Source: Candidatus Limnocylindrales bacterium (GTDB lineage: Bacteria; Desulfobacterota; Binatia; UBA1149; CAITLU01). Taken from it: a stretch of DNA of 64,000 nucleotides. The position numbers were made by a program, and so were the translations under genes. The notes beneath the pieces are model-generated. The model had not been told where the DNA came from. It saw nothing but the letters and a program-made list of their open reading frames with translations, and made no database searches. Location: assembly GCA_035571835.1 (NCBI GenBank), contig DATNBU010000008.1, positions 186,001 to 250,000 of the forward strand. The letters run 5' to 3'. Numbering within the stretch: the stretch's first letter is position 1; each line of letters opens with the position of its first letter. Below are positions 1-8,537 of the stretch, piece after piece.

Positions 1-2
1 CA

Positions 3-326
3 GCCGTGTCGCTCGGGTTCTCGCCGACGGTCAATCTCCTTTATGTCGTTCGCCGCCTTCGCGAGCTTCCCGACGTGCGGTCTGCGCGGCTCGTGCGGAT
101 TGCTCAGGAGATGGGGCCGGAGGCGCCGCCGCGCGCTGTGCTTCGCGTGAGGACATTGCCCTCGGCGATTCACTTCACTGTCGAATCGCCGGCGCACGAG
201 CCGGGCGCGACGACGAAGCGCTACTTCGTCGTCGATGACGCTGGGGCGAGAGAGGTTCCATCGGCCGAGGCGGCAACGATGCTGTCGTTCGACTCGTTGT
301 CGCTGCCGCCCGATGCGTGGCAGTGA
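3..326 (+). CDS. C-terminal part of an unidentified protein (runs off the left edge)
   Basis: The reading frame is open to the left edge and ends with TGA at 324-326, so only the last ~107 codons are visible; a GTG at position 6 is probably internal. The visible part mixes short hydrophobic strands with charged segments (for example KRYFVVDDAG, then a Ser/Ala-rich tail ending PPDAWQ). I see no motif that identifies a family. Codon use is like that of the neighbouring high-GC genes. The gene is convergent with the minus-strand secreted protein that ends 60 bases downstream. Confidence 0.5.
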   Translation, partial: AVSLGFSPTVNLLYVVRRLRELPDVRSARLVRIAQEMGPEAPPRAVLRVRTLPSAIHFTVESPAHEPGATTKRYFVVDDAGAREVPSAEAATMLSFDSLSLPPDAWQ

Positions 327-386
327 CCCGAGTCGGCACGAGCCGCTCGGATCCTGCCGCGCTTCTCTACCCGAACAGCCGCTTCG

Positions 387-1295
387 TCACGGCGCCGGCA
401 CGCTGCACGGACACGCTCTCTGCGGAAGTCCGCCGAGCAGACAGCCGGCGTCGCCGTTGTCGGCATTGCACGTGGTCGCGATCGAGTGCAGCACTCGCTT
501 CACGAAGGGAAAGCTCGGCTGGATCACGCAGCCGATCGAATTCCTCTCCGGGTCTCCGCAACCGGTCAGGTCGTATGCATCGGCCGTCCACGGCGCTCCG
601 GACGGGACGAGCACATCGATAATGTCGCTGCAGTCCGCATTTGTGCCCGAAGAACCGACGGCCTGGACGGCGGTCTCGTCGCACGTCAAACTTTTTGCCG
701 TACAAGCTTCGGTGCAACTCTGGTAGGCATCCGAGAGCGTCCAGCAATGGTCGCCGGAGATCACCATGCCGGAAGGGCATGGGCCTGAGCTATCCGGTTT
801 GCAGGTGAGCACTCCGTTTTCATTGGAGATGTCGCTGGTCGCGGCAGGGCAGTCGGCGACGTCGACAGTTGTAAGGTGGCCTTGACTGGAAAAGTCGTAA
901 CAAGTGCAGCTGAGAAAGCAGTTTTCCACGCTGCAACTGTCGCAGGAGTTCTTGTAACTGCCGTCCGGATAGGCACCGGAGATGACGGGCCATCCACCGC
1001 ACATCGTTCCGGGGCAGGTGTTGGAAACGCAGTCGAAGTTCGGGCCGCAGCTTCCGCAGTCGATCTGCGCCGCGCAGCCGTCGTCGACGACTCCGCACTG
1101 CGCCGCTTGCGCAGCGCAGTCCTGGCGGACGCAGCACGTACCGGCCTTCTGCCCCGGCGGGATCTGACAGATCTTGCTGCTGCAGCTCTTGCTGTTACGG
1201 CACGACGTGCCGTCGCGCTTGCCCGCCAGCGCGCTCGCGCCGCTTCCGATCATCAGTGCGATGCCGAGAGAGACGATGACGAATGCCTTGTTCAT
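387..1295 (-). CDS. Secreted Cys-rich protein with a CVNH-like domain and a C-terminal Cys module
   Basis: 302 aa. A signal peptide covers about residues 1-24 (hydrophobic core, then ASALAG), so the protein is exported. Residues ~27-95 hold dense Cys pairs. Residues ~103-165 match the cyanovirin-N homology (CVNH) pattern: DGSYKNSC, then a strand with Cys-x-Cys, a V-D-V-ADC element, D-I-S-N-E-N-G and L-T-C, the order seen in CVNH repeats that bind high-mannose glycans. From ~168 the protein carries the module G-x-x-CW-x-L, SC-x3-CxA, a spacer, then a final RACPC; related modules occur at 2094-2957, 13554-14384 and 24750-26042. The domain calls are by eye. A sugar-binding role is inferred from CVNH only. 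Confidence 0.75.
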   Translation of the reverse strand: MNKAFVIVSLGIALMIGSGASALAGKRDGTSCRNSKSCSSKICQIPPGQKAGTCCVRQDCAAQAAQCGVVDDGCAAQIDCGSCGPNFDCVSNTCPGTMCGGWPVISGAYPDGSYKNSCDSCSVENCFLSCTCYDFSSQGHLTTVDVADCPAATSDISNENGVLTCKPDSSGPCPSGMVISGDHCWTLSDAYQSCTEACTAKSLTCDETAVQAVGSSGTNADCSDIIDVLVPSGAPWTADAYDLTGCGDPERNSIGCVIQPSFPFVKRVLHSIATTCNADNGDAGCLLGGLPQRACPCSVPAP

Positions 1296-1439
1296 GGTGT
1301 GTCCTCCCCTGACTCTGCGTGCTGTATGGACGAATGATAATCGCGAATGTCTCTACGGAATGAAGCGCAAGCGGAGTCGTGAAGCCGACGGTATCGAAGT
1401 CCATATTTGTGTCAATAATCGCGGCGCTGTTGCGAATGA

Positions 1440-1700
1440 GCGCACGTGCCGGCTGCGATCCACCACGACGACGCACGCTCGGCCGATCGCGTCGATGCCG
1501 CCGCAGCGGATGCATCCTCGGCGGGCAGCGCGGTCATCCCAGGTCCGGGCCCCGCCCAGATCGGCCAGATCGAAATTCCGTAGCCCTCGCTGTCCGGCGG
1601 CACGTTCTCTTACGAACACATCCTCGCGCCGAGCACATTCTTCCACTTTTCGGGGACGGCGGCCGGAGGTCCGTGCGCTTCGGCTTCGGCTGTTCAGTAG
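1440..1700 (+). pseudogene. Possible gene remnant with an in-frame amber codon
   Basis: The 1296-2093 interval has no intact gene. In one frame, 1440-1700 reads as protein-like sequence (Ala/Asp-rich segment, then GPGPAQIGQIEIP, a TAG at 1581-1583, then GGTFSYEHILAP and FHFSGTAAGG before a second TAG at 1698-1700). A further stretch in another frame, about 1750-1887, also looks coded (LLFPDEMRAMGEAMLRRSD...). No start codon or ribosome site is evident. The best reading is a decayed gene or gene fragments; a chance open frame in high-GC DNA is the alternative. I cannot name the parent family. Confidence 0.3.
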
Positions 1701-2093
1701 GGACGCGCGTCGCTTGGGGCACGCAATACGTACAGCGCGTGAGGGGCTGCTGTTTCCAGATGAGATGCGCGCAATGGGCGAAGCAATGCTGCGCAGGAGC
1801 GATGCGGACGTCGCCGCGATGCTCGACCATCCGGCGACACCTGCCGAGGACAGAGCAGCGCGTCAGAAGATGGCAGCGGCGGGATAACGAAGCTGTGGCC
1901 GGTACTTCGAGTCCCTAAGCGCGGCACGTGTCCGTCGTCGATTCGCGATGCGCCTGATTTTCCACTCGCTTTCGCGCGTGCGAACCGTCATCTTCGGTAC
2001 CACTTCCTGGTCGGGTGCCTGAAATGCATGGGGCGCTTCGGTGGCCGCGGAAAAATTCTTCCGAGCGGCCGGTCACATGCAACGGGGCTCCCA

Positions 2094-2957
2094 ATGCGAA
2101 AGCCGATTATGGCGGCGGCAATTGCCGCGATGGTACTGACCGCGACCGTAGCGCTCGCCGGCCCGACTGCAGAGAAAAAGTGCGAAGCGGCGAAGAATTC
2201 CGCCGCTGGAAAATACGCCGCATGTCGCCAGGCCGCCCGGAAAGGCGTCGTTTCAACCGGCGACACGGCGAAGTACGACGCCGCCATCGCCAAATGCGAA
2301 ACGAAATTCGCGGAAGCGTGGCAGAAGGCGATCGACAGTGCATCGAGTGCCGGCGTGACCTGCACCGACGCGGCACTTGCCGCCAGTGACTACAAGTCGG
2401 TGATCGATCGCCATACGAGCAATATCGCCACGGCTCTCGCAGGCGGCGAGCTCGTTACGGGCAGCTGCGGCAACGGCATCATCGATGCGGACGAGGACTG
2501 TGACTTTGGCGCGCCCGGCGATCAGACCTGCGACGGCGCCACCGCCGGTGCGGCGCCCTATGGAACGGTATCGTGCGGCGCGGGCTGCACGTCCAGCACG
2601 TCCAGCTGTTTCGCGTGCCCGGGGAAGAACTTCGGCGGTTCCTGCTGGCGATTCGGCGCCCAGGGCGCATCGTGCACGGACACGTGCGCGAACGTGGGCA
2701 TGTCGTACGACTCCGCGACGAAGACGTTTGCCGGATCAGACGGTACGGCCGAGAACTGCTCGGCTCTGGCCCAGGCGATCTTCTCCTCCTATACGTCACC
2801 ACCCGCGCCCACTCCATGGAGCTACACCTCGTTCACTTCCACCGGAGTAGGCTGCAGTCTGGTCAACGGCGCCCCGCCCCATATCTATCGCGACACGAAC
2901 CCGACGCTCGGCGACGCCACGAACAGCTCGTTCTCGCGTTTCTGCGCGTGCCACTAG
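2094..2957 (+). CDS. Secreted protein: helical K-C module, CDxG cluster and C-terminal CACH module
   Basis: 287 aa from ATG 2094, chosen because it opens a clear signal peptide (MRKPIMAAAIAAMVLTATVA, cleavage near ALAG) with a G-rich site just upstream. Residues ~24-135 form an Ala/Lys-rich helical module starting EKKCEAAKN and YAACRQAARK; the same module is present at 13554-14384 and twice at 24750-26042. Residues ~137-177 hold a Cys cluster beginning CGNGIIDADEDCDFG, a DUF4215-like repeat. Residues ~178-287 hold the CW-x-FG, SC-x3-CA, YDSATKTFAGSDGT module ending RFCACH. The function is unknown; the cysteines are probably paired outside the cytoplasm. Confidence 0.8.
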   Translation: MRKPIMAAAIAAMVLTATVALAGPTAEKKCEAAKNSAAGKYAACRQAARKGVVSTGDTAKYDAAIAKCETKFAEAWQKAIDSASSAGVTCTDAALAASDYKSVIDRHTSNIATALAGGELVTGSCGNGIIDADEDCDFGAPGDQTCDGATAGAAPYGTVSCGAGCTSSTSSCFACPGKNFGGSCWRFGAQGASCTDTCANVGMSYDSATKTFAGSDGTAENCSALAQAIFSSYTSPPAPTPWSYTSFTSTGVGCSLVNGAPPHIYRDTNPTLGDATNSSFSRFCACH

Positions 2958-3054
2958 TCAGGCGTTAACCCCGCTGTCGCGATCGGACTCGAGCGAGTCC
3001 CTTTGTCGCGTGGCATGCTGGTTCCAGCCCGACAGCGGTGCAAGGCTGATTGCC

Positions 3055-3453
3055 ATGGCAACATCGACAGCAGCCGGCGAAGGCAATCTGTCGAACGTGA
3101 TTGCGGCGTTCGACGAACAGGGTTTCACGGAACATTTCGCAGTACGCGGCAAAGAGCTCGTCGGACTGGAGAGCGGCGCGCATTTCGACGCCAGCGAAGT
3201 CATCATCCGGCGCGTCGAGCGATTCGAAGGCGCTTCCGACCCGGACGATATGTCGATCGTGTACGCGATCGAGACTCGTAGTGGCGTCCGCGGAACTCTG
3301 ACCGATGCATTCGGAGTCTACTCCAGCCCGGCGGTCAGCGACTTCGTAAGCAGGGTAGAGAGCCGCGTCGAAAATCCTCAGAGTGATGCGAACGCCAGAA
3401 TGGAGCCGCTGCGCGGAAGCGAAGCGGCTCGCGAGAAGCCGGCGCCCGAATAG
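3055..3453 (+). CDS. Small conserved protein of the family often mislabelled 'phosphoribosylpyrophosphate synthetase'
   Basis: 132 aa from ATG 3055; an upstream in-frame ATG at 3010 is less likely because similarity begins later. Residues ~10-100 follow the pattern of a short family common in Bacteroidetes and other bacteria: a helix with DEQGFTEHF, a middle strand, the block VERFEGASDPDDMSIVYAIE, then G-V-x-G-T-L-x-D-A-FGVYSS. Database entries of this family are often called phosphoribosylpyrophosphate synthetase, but the protein is far too short and has no PRPP-binding loop, so I do not use that name. There is no signal peptide, so it is cytosolic. The role is unknown. Confidence 0.65.
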   Translation: MATSTAAGEGNLSNVIAAFDEQGFTEHFAVRGKELVGLESGAHFDASEVIIRRVERFEGASDPDDMSIVYAIETRSGVRGTLTDAFGVYSSPAVSDFVSRVESRVENPQSDANARMEPLRGSEAAREKPAPE

Positions 3454-3624
3454 AACCGCCGCGCCGCGCTGGCGACCGGCCTCGACGAAAAAATCGCACG
3501 CATCCGCGTCCCTGCATCGGAGCTCCCTTATTAAAGTTAAAGCGCTCGTCGGCCTGTCTCGAGGCCGGCCTTATCCGGCGTAGCGTCGTTGGCCACGCGT
3601 TCGGTGCCTGATAACCAGTCACCG

Positions 3625-4698
3625 ATGAGCCAGATGCACGACGAAGAACCCATCCTCGAGCCCGATCTCGCGATCATCGACCCGCACCATCATCTGTGGG
3701 ATCGCCCCGAGGAGCTGCTGAAAAGCCTGCCGCCGATGGAGCATCCGTTCATGGACATCGTGCGCGAAGTGCCGCGCTATCTCTTCGACGAGCTGCTCGC
3801 CGACCTGCGAAGCGGCCACGACATTCGCGCGACAGTCTACCTGGAGTGCGGAGCGATGTACCGGGCGGACGGGCCGGCGGAGCTGCAGTGCATCGGGGAG
3901 ACCGAGTTCGTAAACGGCGTCGCGGCCATGACGGCCAGCGGAATCTATGGTCCGGTGCGCGCGTGTGCAGCGATCATCGGCCACGCCGACCTCACAATGG
4001 GATCGCGAGTCGAGGAAGTGCTGCAGGCACACATCAACGCAGCTCCCGCGCGTTTTCGCGGAATCCGCCAGAGTGCGTCGTTCGACGAAGACTTTGCAGT
4101 CCTCGGGCCGCTTGCCGGCCGCGCGCCGGACGGACTCTATCGCGACGCGAAATTCCGCGAAGGCTTTGCAGCGCTGACGAAGCTCGGCCTTTCGTTCGAT
4201 GCCTGGTTGCTCGAGCCGCAGCTGGCCGATCTCGTCGATCTCGCGCGAGCATTTCCCACCACCACCATCGTGCTCGACCACGTCGGAACACCGCTCGGCA
4301 TCGGCGCGTATCGCGGGCGACTCGACGAGCGATTCGGCGAGTGGAAACAGAGCATGCGCGCGCTCGCGGCCTGCGAAAACGTTTTCGTCAAGCTCGGCGG
4401 GCTCGCGATGCCGTTCGCCGGCTTCCCGTGGTCGTACGGCAACCGGCCCAAAAGCTCCGAGGAACTGGCGGCAGCATGGAAGCCGTACATCGACGAGTGC
4501 ATCGAAGCGTTCGGGCCGGCGAGGGGAATGTTCGAAAGCAACTATCCGGTCGACGGCTACACGTGCAGTTATCGCGTGCTCTGGAATGCGCTCAAACGCA
4601 CCGCCGCCGGATACTCGGCGGACGAGAAACGCGAGCTTTTTGCGGCAACGGCCGCGCGCGCGTATCGCCTCGATCCGGCGCTGTACACCGCGCGATAA
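3625..4698 (+). CDS. Amidohydrolase-2 family metal-dependent hydrolase
   Basis: 357 aa from ATG 3625; the longer frame would need a TTG at 3589. The N-terminus has the metal-binding IIDPHHHLWD motif of the amidohydrolase-2 (TIM-barrel) family. Later landmarks are RGIRQS, a strand ending in LDHVG (metal-ligand His), VFVKLGG and MFESNYPVDG, where Asp is the expected catalytic base. Members hydrolyse or decarboxylate lactones and aromatic acids; the substrate cannot be read from the sequence. There is no signal peptide. The gene stands alone and is followed by a strong terminator at 4714-4749. Confidence 0.85.
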   Translation: MSQMHDEEPILEPDLAIIDPHHHLWDRPEELLKSLPPMEHPFMDIVREVPRYLFDELLADLRSGHDIRATVYLECGAMYRADGPAELQCIGETEFVNGVAAMTASGIYGPVRACAAIIGHADLTMGSRVEEVLQAHINAAPARFRGIRQSASFDEDFAVLGPLAGRAPDGLYRDAKFREGFAALTKLGLSFDAWLLEPQLADLVDLARAFPTTTIVLDHVGTPLGIGAYRGRLDERFGEWKQSMRALAACENVFVKLGGLAMPFAGFPWSYGNRPKSSEELAAAWKPYIDECIEAFGPARGMFESNYPVDGYTCSYRVLWNALKRTAAGYSADEKRELFAATAARAYRLDPALYTAR

Positions 4699-4713
4699 TC
4701 TGCTCGTGAAGAA

Positions 4714-4749
4714 ACGGCCCGCGCTCCGGAAAGAGGCGGGCCGTCTTTT
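4714..4749 (+). terminator. Rho-independent terminator after the amidohydrolase gene
   Basis: Nine-base perfect stem (ACGGCCCGC at 4714-4722, GCGGGCCGT at 4736-4744) with a 13-base loop, followed by CTTTTG. It lies 16 bases after the stop codon and separates the amidohydrolase from the convergent secreted-protein gene. Confidence 0.85.
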
Positions 4750-4815
4750 GTTCGGCCGGGCCGAACGCGGACGGCGTCTGCGCGGCCACGCTCAAATGCG
4801 TGAGCTTCGCGCCTG

Positions 4816-6306
4816 CTAAGGAACGTACAGTGCGCGAAGCTCGTCCACGACGTTGTCACTGATGCACGTCAGGCACGTGATGAGCTCGTCCCTGGTTTCC
4901 GTGGGCATGCCGCCGCAACCCGCAACGTCCGGGCACGAGGTCGGGAAGCCGAGATCCTGCGGATCGCTCGCTGTACACGCGTCCACAATGCTTTCGCTGC
5001 CGTACGCGCGTTCGTCGGCGATATCGCTCGTCGTCAAGTCGTCGGGGCAGGATGCCGACGTCTGGCCGCATGTGTGGTCGCTTTCGCACAGCTCGAGTAA
5101 GCTTAATTTTCTGCGGGCGAAATCGTCGGCGAGGTCGCCGATGGCCCGCCTGCAGTATTTTCGCTCAGACGTTGCTTCGAACGTCGCAGCGGCATACGCG
5201 CTCGAAACGAGCTCATCGGTGCGTTCGGACGTGACGCAGCGCAGGCAATCGAGCGTTCCGGACAGTGTCGCGGCATCGATGCTGCCACAGTCCCCAACGG
5301 CCGGACACGATTCAGGAAATCCGAGGTCATCCTGAGGGTCGAGGCCGGCGCACGACGTTCCCACGAAGCTCGCGACGTTCGTTTCTTCCTCCGACACGTT
5401 GGCGAGGACCTCGACCGTCGGGCAAGGCGGCGCGTCCCCGTCAAAGATGACGTCGTGCTGGCAATCGGACTTCCACTGGATGCTCTTTCGCGCAAGACCC
5501 GTGTACTTTCTGGCGAGGTCGATCCTGCAGGCGGTCAACGCCGGTAACGGGAGCGCGAACGCGCCGGTTACCGCCTGGTCGACGTCCTGTCCCACGTTGC
5601 AGACCACGCAATCGGCAGCATCGCCGAGATCGTCGATCACAGCCGAACATTCCTGATTGTACGCGCATGTGTCGCCGACCGCGTTGACATCATCGCCGCC
5701 ACCTACGGCATGATCGGCACCACTGCACCCTTTGATGATGCGTTTGCGCAGTTTTTCCTCGGCGGATGCGATTTTCGACTGCGGCGTACCGTGGGAGTCG
5801 GTACAAGACGCACCGTTCGGACCGTAGCCAGTCTCGCCGGCCAGCGCTCTCTCGTTGCATTCCTGCAGTATCGCGGTGCTCTTTTTTGCGAGCTTCACGC
5901 TGCCGACGGCCATGGCCTTGCGACACTTGAGGACGGCCTTGTCGTAAGCCGTCCCGATCGTGATGGCGAGTCTGCTCGTATCCGCGTACTGAGAGTATGC
6001 CCGGCCAGCGCAGTACTGATCGGCTTCGGCGCTGCACGAGCCGGCGATCCCGGCAGCGAATGCATCGTACAGCGCCTGGTATTCCGCGTCCGTGGCACAT
6101 TGCGGGTCGGGGTGCGTAAAGCTCGAAACCGCACAGTCCAGATCCAGCTCCAGCGGCTGCAGATACGCGGACAGGATTGCCGAGACGGCTGTGCTCGTGC
6201 ACGGGTCGGCGGCGTGCGCCACGTTGCCGGATCCCGCGAGAACGGCGACAACCGGCACGAGGACCAGAAGAATGTGACGCCGGACGCAATTGGAATTGTT
6301 CAACAT
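4816..6306 (-). CDS. Large secreted Cys-rich protein with repeated DPQ-LGFP-SCP units
   Basis: 496 aa. The signal peptide covers about residues 1-32 (long hydrophobic stretch, then NVAHAADPC). The mature protein is mostly helical with regularly spaced Cys. The last ~200 residues contain two clear copies of one unit: C-x3-DPQD-LGFP-x-SCP-x3-x-CG, a helix, then C-L-x-C and DEL; a third, weaker copy (CSAVIDDLGDAADCVVC) lies near residue 220. Helices of the form CRRAIGDLADDFARRK separate the units. I do not recognise the family beyond its likeness to other secreted Cys-rich proteins in this window. It is likely periplasmic or surface-located. Convergent with the amidohydrolase gene. Confidence 0.75.
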   Translation of the reverse strand: MLNNSNCVRRHILLVLVPVVAVLAGSGNVAHAADPCTSTAVSAILSAYLQPLELDLDCAVSSFTHPDPQCATDAEYQALYDAFAAGIAGSCSAEADQYCAGRAYSQYADTSRLAITIGTAYDKAVLKCRKAMAVGSVKLAKKSTAILQECNERALAGETGYGPNGASCTDSHGTPQSKIASAEEKLRKRIIKGCSGADHAVGGGDDVNAVGDTCAYNQECSAVIDDLGDAADCVVCNVGQDVDQAVTGAFALPLPALTACRIDLARKYTGLARKSIQWKSDCQHDVIFDGDAPPCPTVEVLANVSEEETNVASFVGTSCAGLDPQDDLGFPESCPAVGDCGSIDAATLSGTLDCLRCVTSERTDELVSSAYAAATFEATSERKYCRRAIGDLADDFARRKLSLLELCESDHTCGQTSASCPDDLTTSDIADERAYGSESIVDACTASDPQDLGFPTSCPDVAGCGGMPTETRDELITCLTCISDNVVDELRALYVP

Positions 6307-6545
6307 CTACTCCTCCCGACAACCCGCGGTGCGCTCTCGTGCGCCTTGGCGAACCACCGCTAACATCGCCGTCCGAGTTGTGTCAACGACTCTTCGAGAA
6401 GGCGAGGCGCCATCGCACGAGTTGCGAGTGACTCGCGAGTCGACGTCTGAACGCGGAGTAAGCGTGCGAGCGCTCGTCCCCGGTACCGGACTTCAACCGG
6501 GCGCAGAAGCGAGCTCATCGCGCCGCTGCGTGCTGCCGGGGAAAG

Positions 6546-8435
6546 TCAGCGTTGCGGATAACCGGCCGCCTTCAGCGCGTCGGCAATCTCGCCGACGATC
6601 GCCGGATCGTCGATCGTGGCCGGCACGGCCGGGGTCTCTCCGTCGGCGATCATGCGCATCGTCTTGCGCAGCACCTTGCCCGAGCGCGTCTTCGGCAGAC
6701 GATTGACGATCAGCACCTGCCGCAAGGACGCGACCGCCCCGAGTTTGTCGCGCACGAGCTGCACCAACTCGGATGTGATCACGTCGGCGCCGCGCGCAAC
6801 GCCTGCGCTGAGCACTGCGAGGCCGACTGGCACCTGGCCCTTGAGCTTGTCGGCAACACCGATCACCGCGCATTCGGCGACGTCCGGGTGCGATGCGAGG
6901 ATCTCTTCCATGCCGCCGGTCGACAGCCGATGTCCGGCCACGTTGATGATGTCATCGGTGCGCGCCATTACGAACACGTAACCGTCGTCATCGATGAACC
7001 CGGCGTCGGCAGTTTCGTAATAGCCCGGGAAGTGGCTCAGGTACGACTTCTTGAAGCCTTCGTCGTTACGCCATTGCGTCGGCATGCAGCCGGGCGGCAG
7101 CGGAAGCTTGATCACGATCGCGCCGGTCTCACCGCGCGCGACTTCGTCGCCTTCCTCGTCGAGTACGCGGATGTCGTAGCCCGGAACTGCCTTGGTCGGC
7201 GAGCCGTGCTTGACCGGAAGCTCCTCGATGCCGAGGCAGTTGGCGGCAACCGGCCAGCCGGTCTCCGTCTGCCAGTAGTGATCGACGACCGGAATCTTCA
7301 GCTTGTCCTCCGCCCACGCGATGGTCGCAGGATCTCCGCGCTCACCGGCCAGGAAAAGCGCGCGCAGACCGGAAAGGTCGTAACGCCGCATCAGCTCGCC
7401 GTGCGGGTCTTCCTTGCGGATCGCGCGGAAGGCAGTCGGCGCGGTGAACAGCGTTCGCACGCCGTGTTCGGCGATCACGCGCCAGAACGCTCCGGCGTCC
7501 GGCGTTCCGACCGGCTTGCCTTCATAAAGGAGTGTGGTGCAGCCGAGCAGCAGCGGCGCGTAGACGATGTACGAGTGGCCGACGACCCAGCCGATGTCGG
7601 ATGCCGCCCAGAATACTTCGCCGGGCTGCATGCCGTACACGTGGCGGAGGCTCCATTTGAGCGCGACCGCGTGACCGCCGTTGTCGCGTACGACGCCTTT
7701 CGGTACGCCGGTCGTACCGGAGGTGTACAGCACATAGAGCGGATCGGTCGCAGCGACGCGCGTACATGGCGCGGGCTCGGCCTCGGCCACTCGTTCCCAC
7801 GGCACGTCGCGGGCGCCGAGCTCGGCATGCAGCTGCTCGCGTTGCAGGATCACGCAGTGCTCCAGCGCTGCGCCGGAAAGGGTGATCGCCTCGTCGAGCA
7901 GCGGCTTGTACGCGAGCACGCGGCCTGGTTCGATTCCGCACGAGGCCGAGAGGATCACGCGCGGACTCGCATCCTTGATGCGCTTGGCCAGCTCGGCGGG
8001 CGCGAAACCGCCGAACACCACCGAATGAATCGCGCCAAGCCGCGCGCACGCGAGCATGCCGATCACAGCCTCGGGGACCATCGGCATGTAGATGAGCACG
8101 CGGTCGCCGCGGCCGACGCCCAGACCCTGCAGGCCTCCCGCAAAGCGCGCGACCTTGTCCTGCAGCTCGCGGTAGCTCAGCGTGCGCTTCACGCCCGTGA
8201 CCGGGCTGTCGTAGATCAGCGCGGGCTGTTCGCCGCGACCGCGCTCGACGTGCACGTCCAAAGCGTTGTAGCAGGTGTTGAGAGTACCGCCCGCGAACCA
8301 GCGGTAGAGCGGTGCGTCCTTGCTGTCGAGTACCTGAGAGTACGGGGTGTCCCAGTGGACGTCGCGCGCGGCGTCGGCCCAGAAGCGCTCAGGGTCTGCA
8401 AGCGACTGGCGGTACTGCTTTTCGTATTCGCCCAT
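6546..8435 (-). CDS. prpE: Propionyl-CoA synthetase (propionate--CoA ligase)
   Basis: 629 aa, the usual length for PrpE/ACSS3-type enzymes; start at ATG 8435 because the N-terminal YEKQYRQSLADPERFWADAA block is where the family begins. It activates propionate (or acetate) with ATP to the acyl-AMP and then the CoA thioester in the cytosol. Visible landmarks: the AMP-binding loop YTSGTTGVPKG near residue 240, WAASDIGWVVGHSY, the TETGWP motif, YYETADAGFIDDDGY and the C-terminal KTRSGKVLR, whose Lys is the adenylation residue. No methylcitrate-cycle or methylmalonyl-CoA genes flank it, so it acts away from a pathway cluster here. Confidence 0.93.
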   Translation of the reverse strand: MGEYEKQYRQSLADPERFWADAARDVHWDTPYSQVLDSKDAPLYRWFAGGTLNTCYNALDVHVERGRGEQPALIYDSPVTGVKRTLSYRELQDKVARFAGGLQGLGVGRGDRVLIYMPMVPEAVIGMLACARLGAIHSVVFGGFAPAELAKRIKDASPRVILSASCGIEPGRVLAYKPLLDEAITLSGAALEHCVILQREQLHAELGARDVPWERVAEAEPAPCTRVAATDPLYVLYTSGTTGVPKGVVRDNGGHAVALKWSLRHVYGMQPGEVFWAASDIGWVVGHSYIVYAPLLLGCTTLLYEGKPVGTPDAGAFWRVIAEHGVRTLFTAPTAFRAIRKEDPHGELMRRYDLSGLRALFLAGERGDPATIAWAEDKLKIPVVDHYWQTETGWPVAANCLGIEELPVKHGSPTKAVPGYDIRVLDEEGDEVARGETGAIVIKLPLPPGCMPTQWRNDEGFKKSYLSHFPGYYETADAGFIDDDGYVFVMARTDDIINVAGHRLSTGGMEEILASHPDVAECAVIGVADKLKGQVPVGLAVLSAGVARGADVITSELVQLVRDKLGAVASLRQVLIVNRLPKTRSGKVLRKTMRMIADGETPAVPATIDDPAIVGEIADALKAAGYPQR

Positions 8436-8485
8436 GCGCGGCCTGTAACCCGGGACCGCCGCTGTCGTCAAACCCTGCCGTCTGA

Positions 8486-8529
8486 ACATCGGGGACAGCT
8501 CCCGATGTCCGAAATCAGTGCCTGTCCCC
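8486..8529. repeat. REP-like nested palindromic element
   Basis: Two overlapping inverted repeats share this spot: ACATCGGG (8486-8493) pairs with CCCGATGT (8501-8508), and GGGGACAG (8491-8498) pairs with CTGTCCCC (8522-8529). The arms compete for the same bases. It lies between two minus-strand genes and lacks a T-run, so a simple terminator is less likely than a dispersed REP-type element; the GGGGACAG / CTGTCCCC arms resemble those flanking REP-associated transposases in other proteobacteria. I see no second copy in this window. Confidence 0.45.
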
Positions 8530-8537
8530 GTTTCGAA

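Noticed and set aside
1581-1583. Pyrrolysine read-through at the in-frame TAG
   Set aside because: Nothing in the window suggests pyrrolysine use, and the flanking frame has no start site; gene decay is simpler.
3055-3453. Phosphoribosylpyrophosphate synthetase
   Set aside because: The label attached to this family is not supported: the protein is about 132 aa and lacks the PRPP-binding motif.
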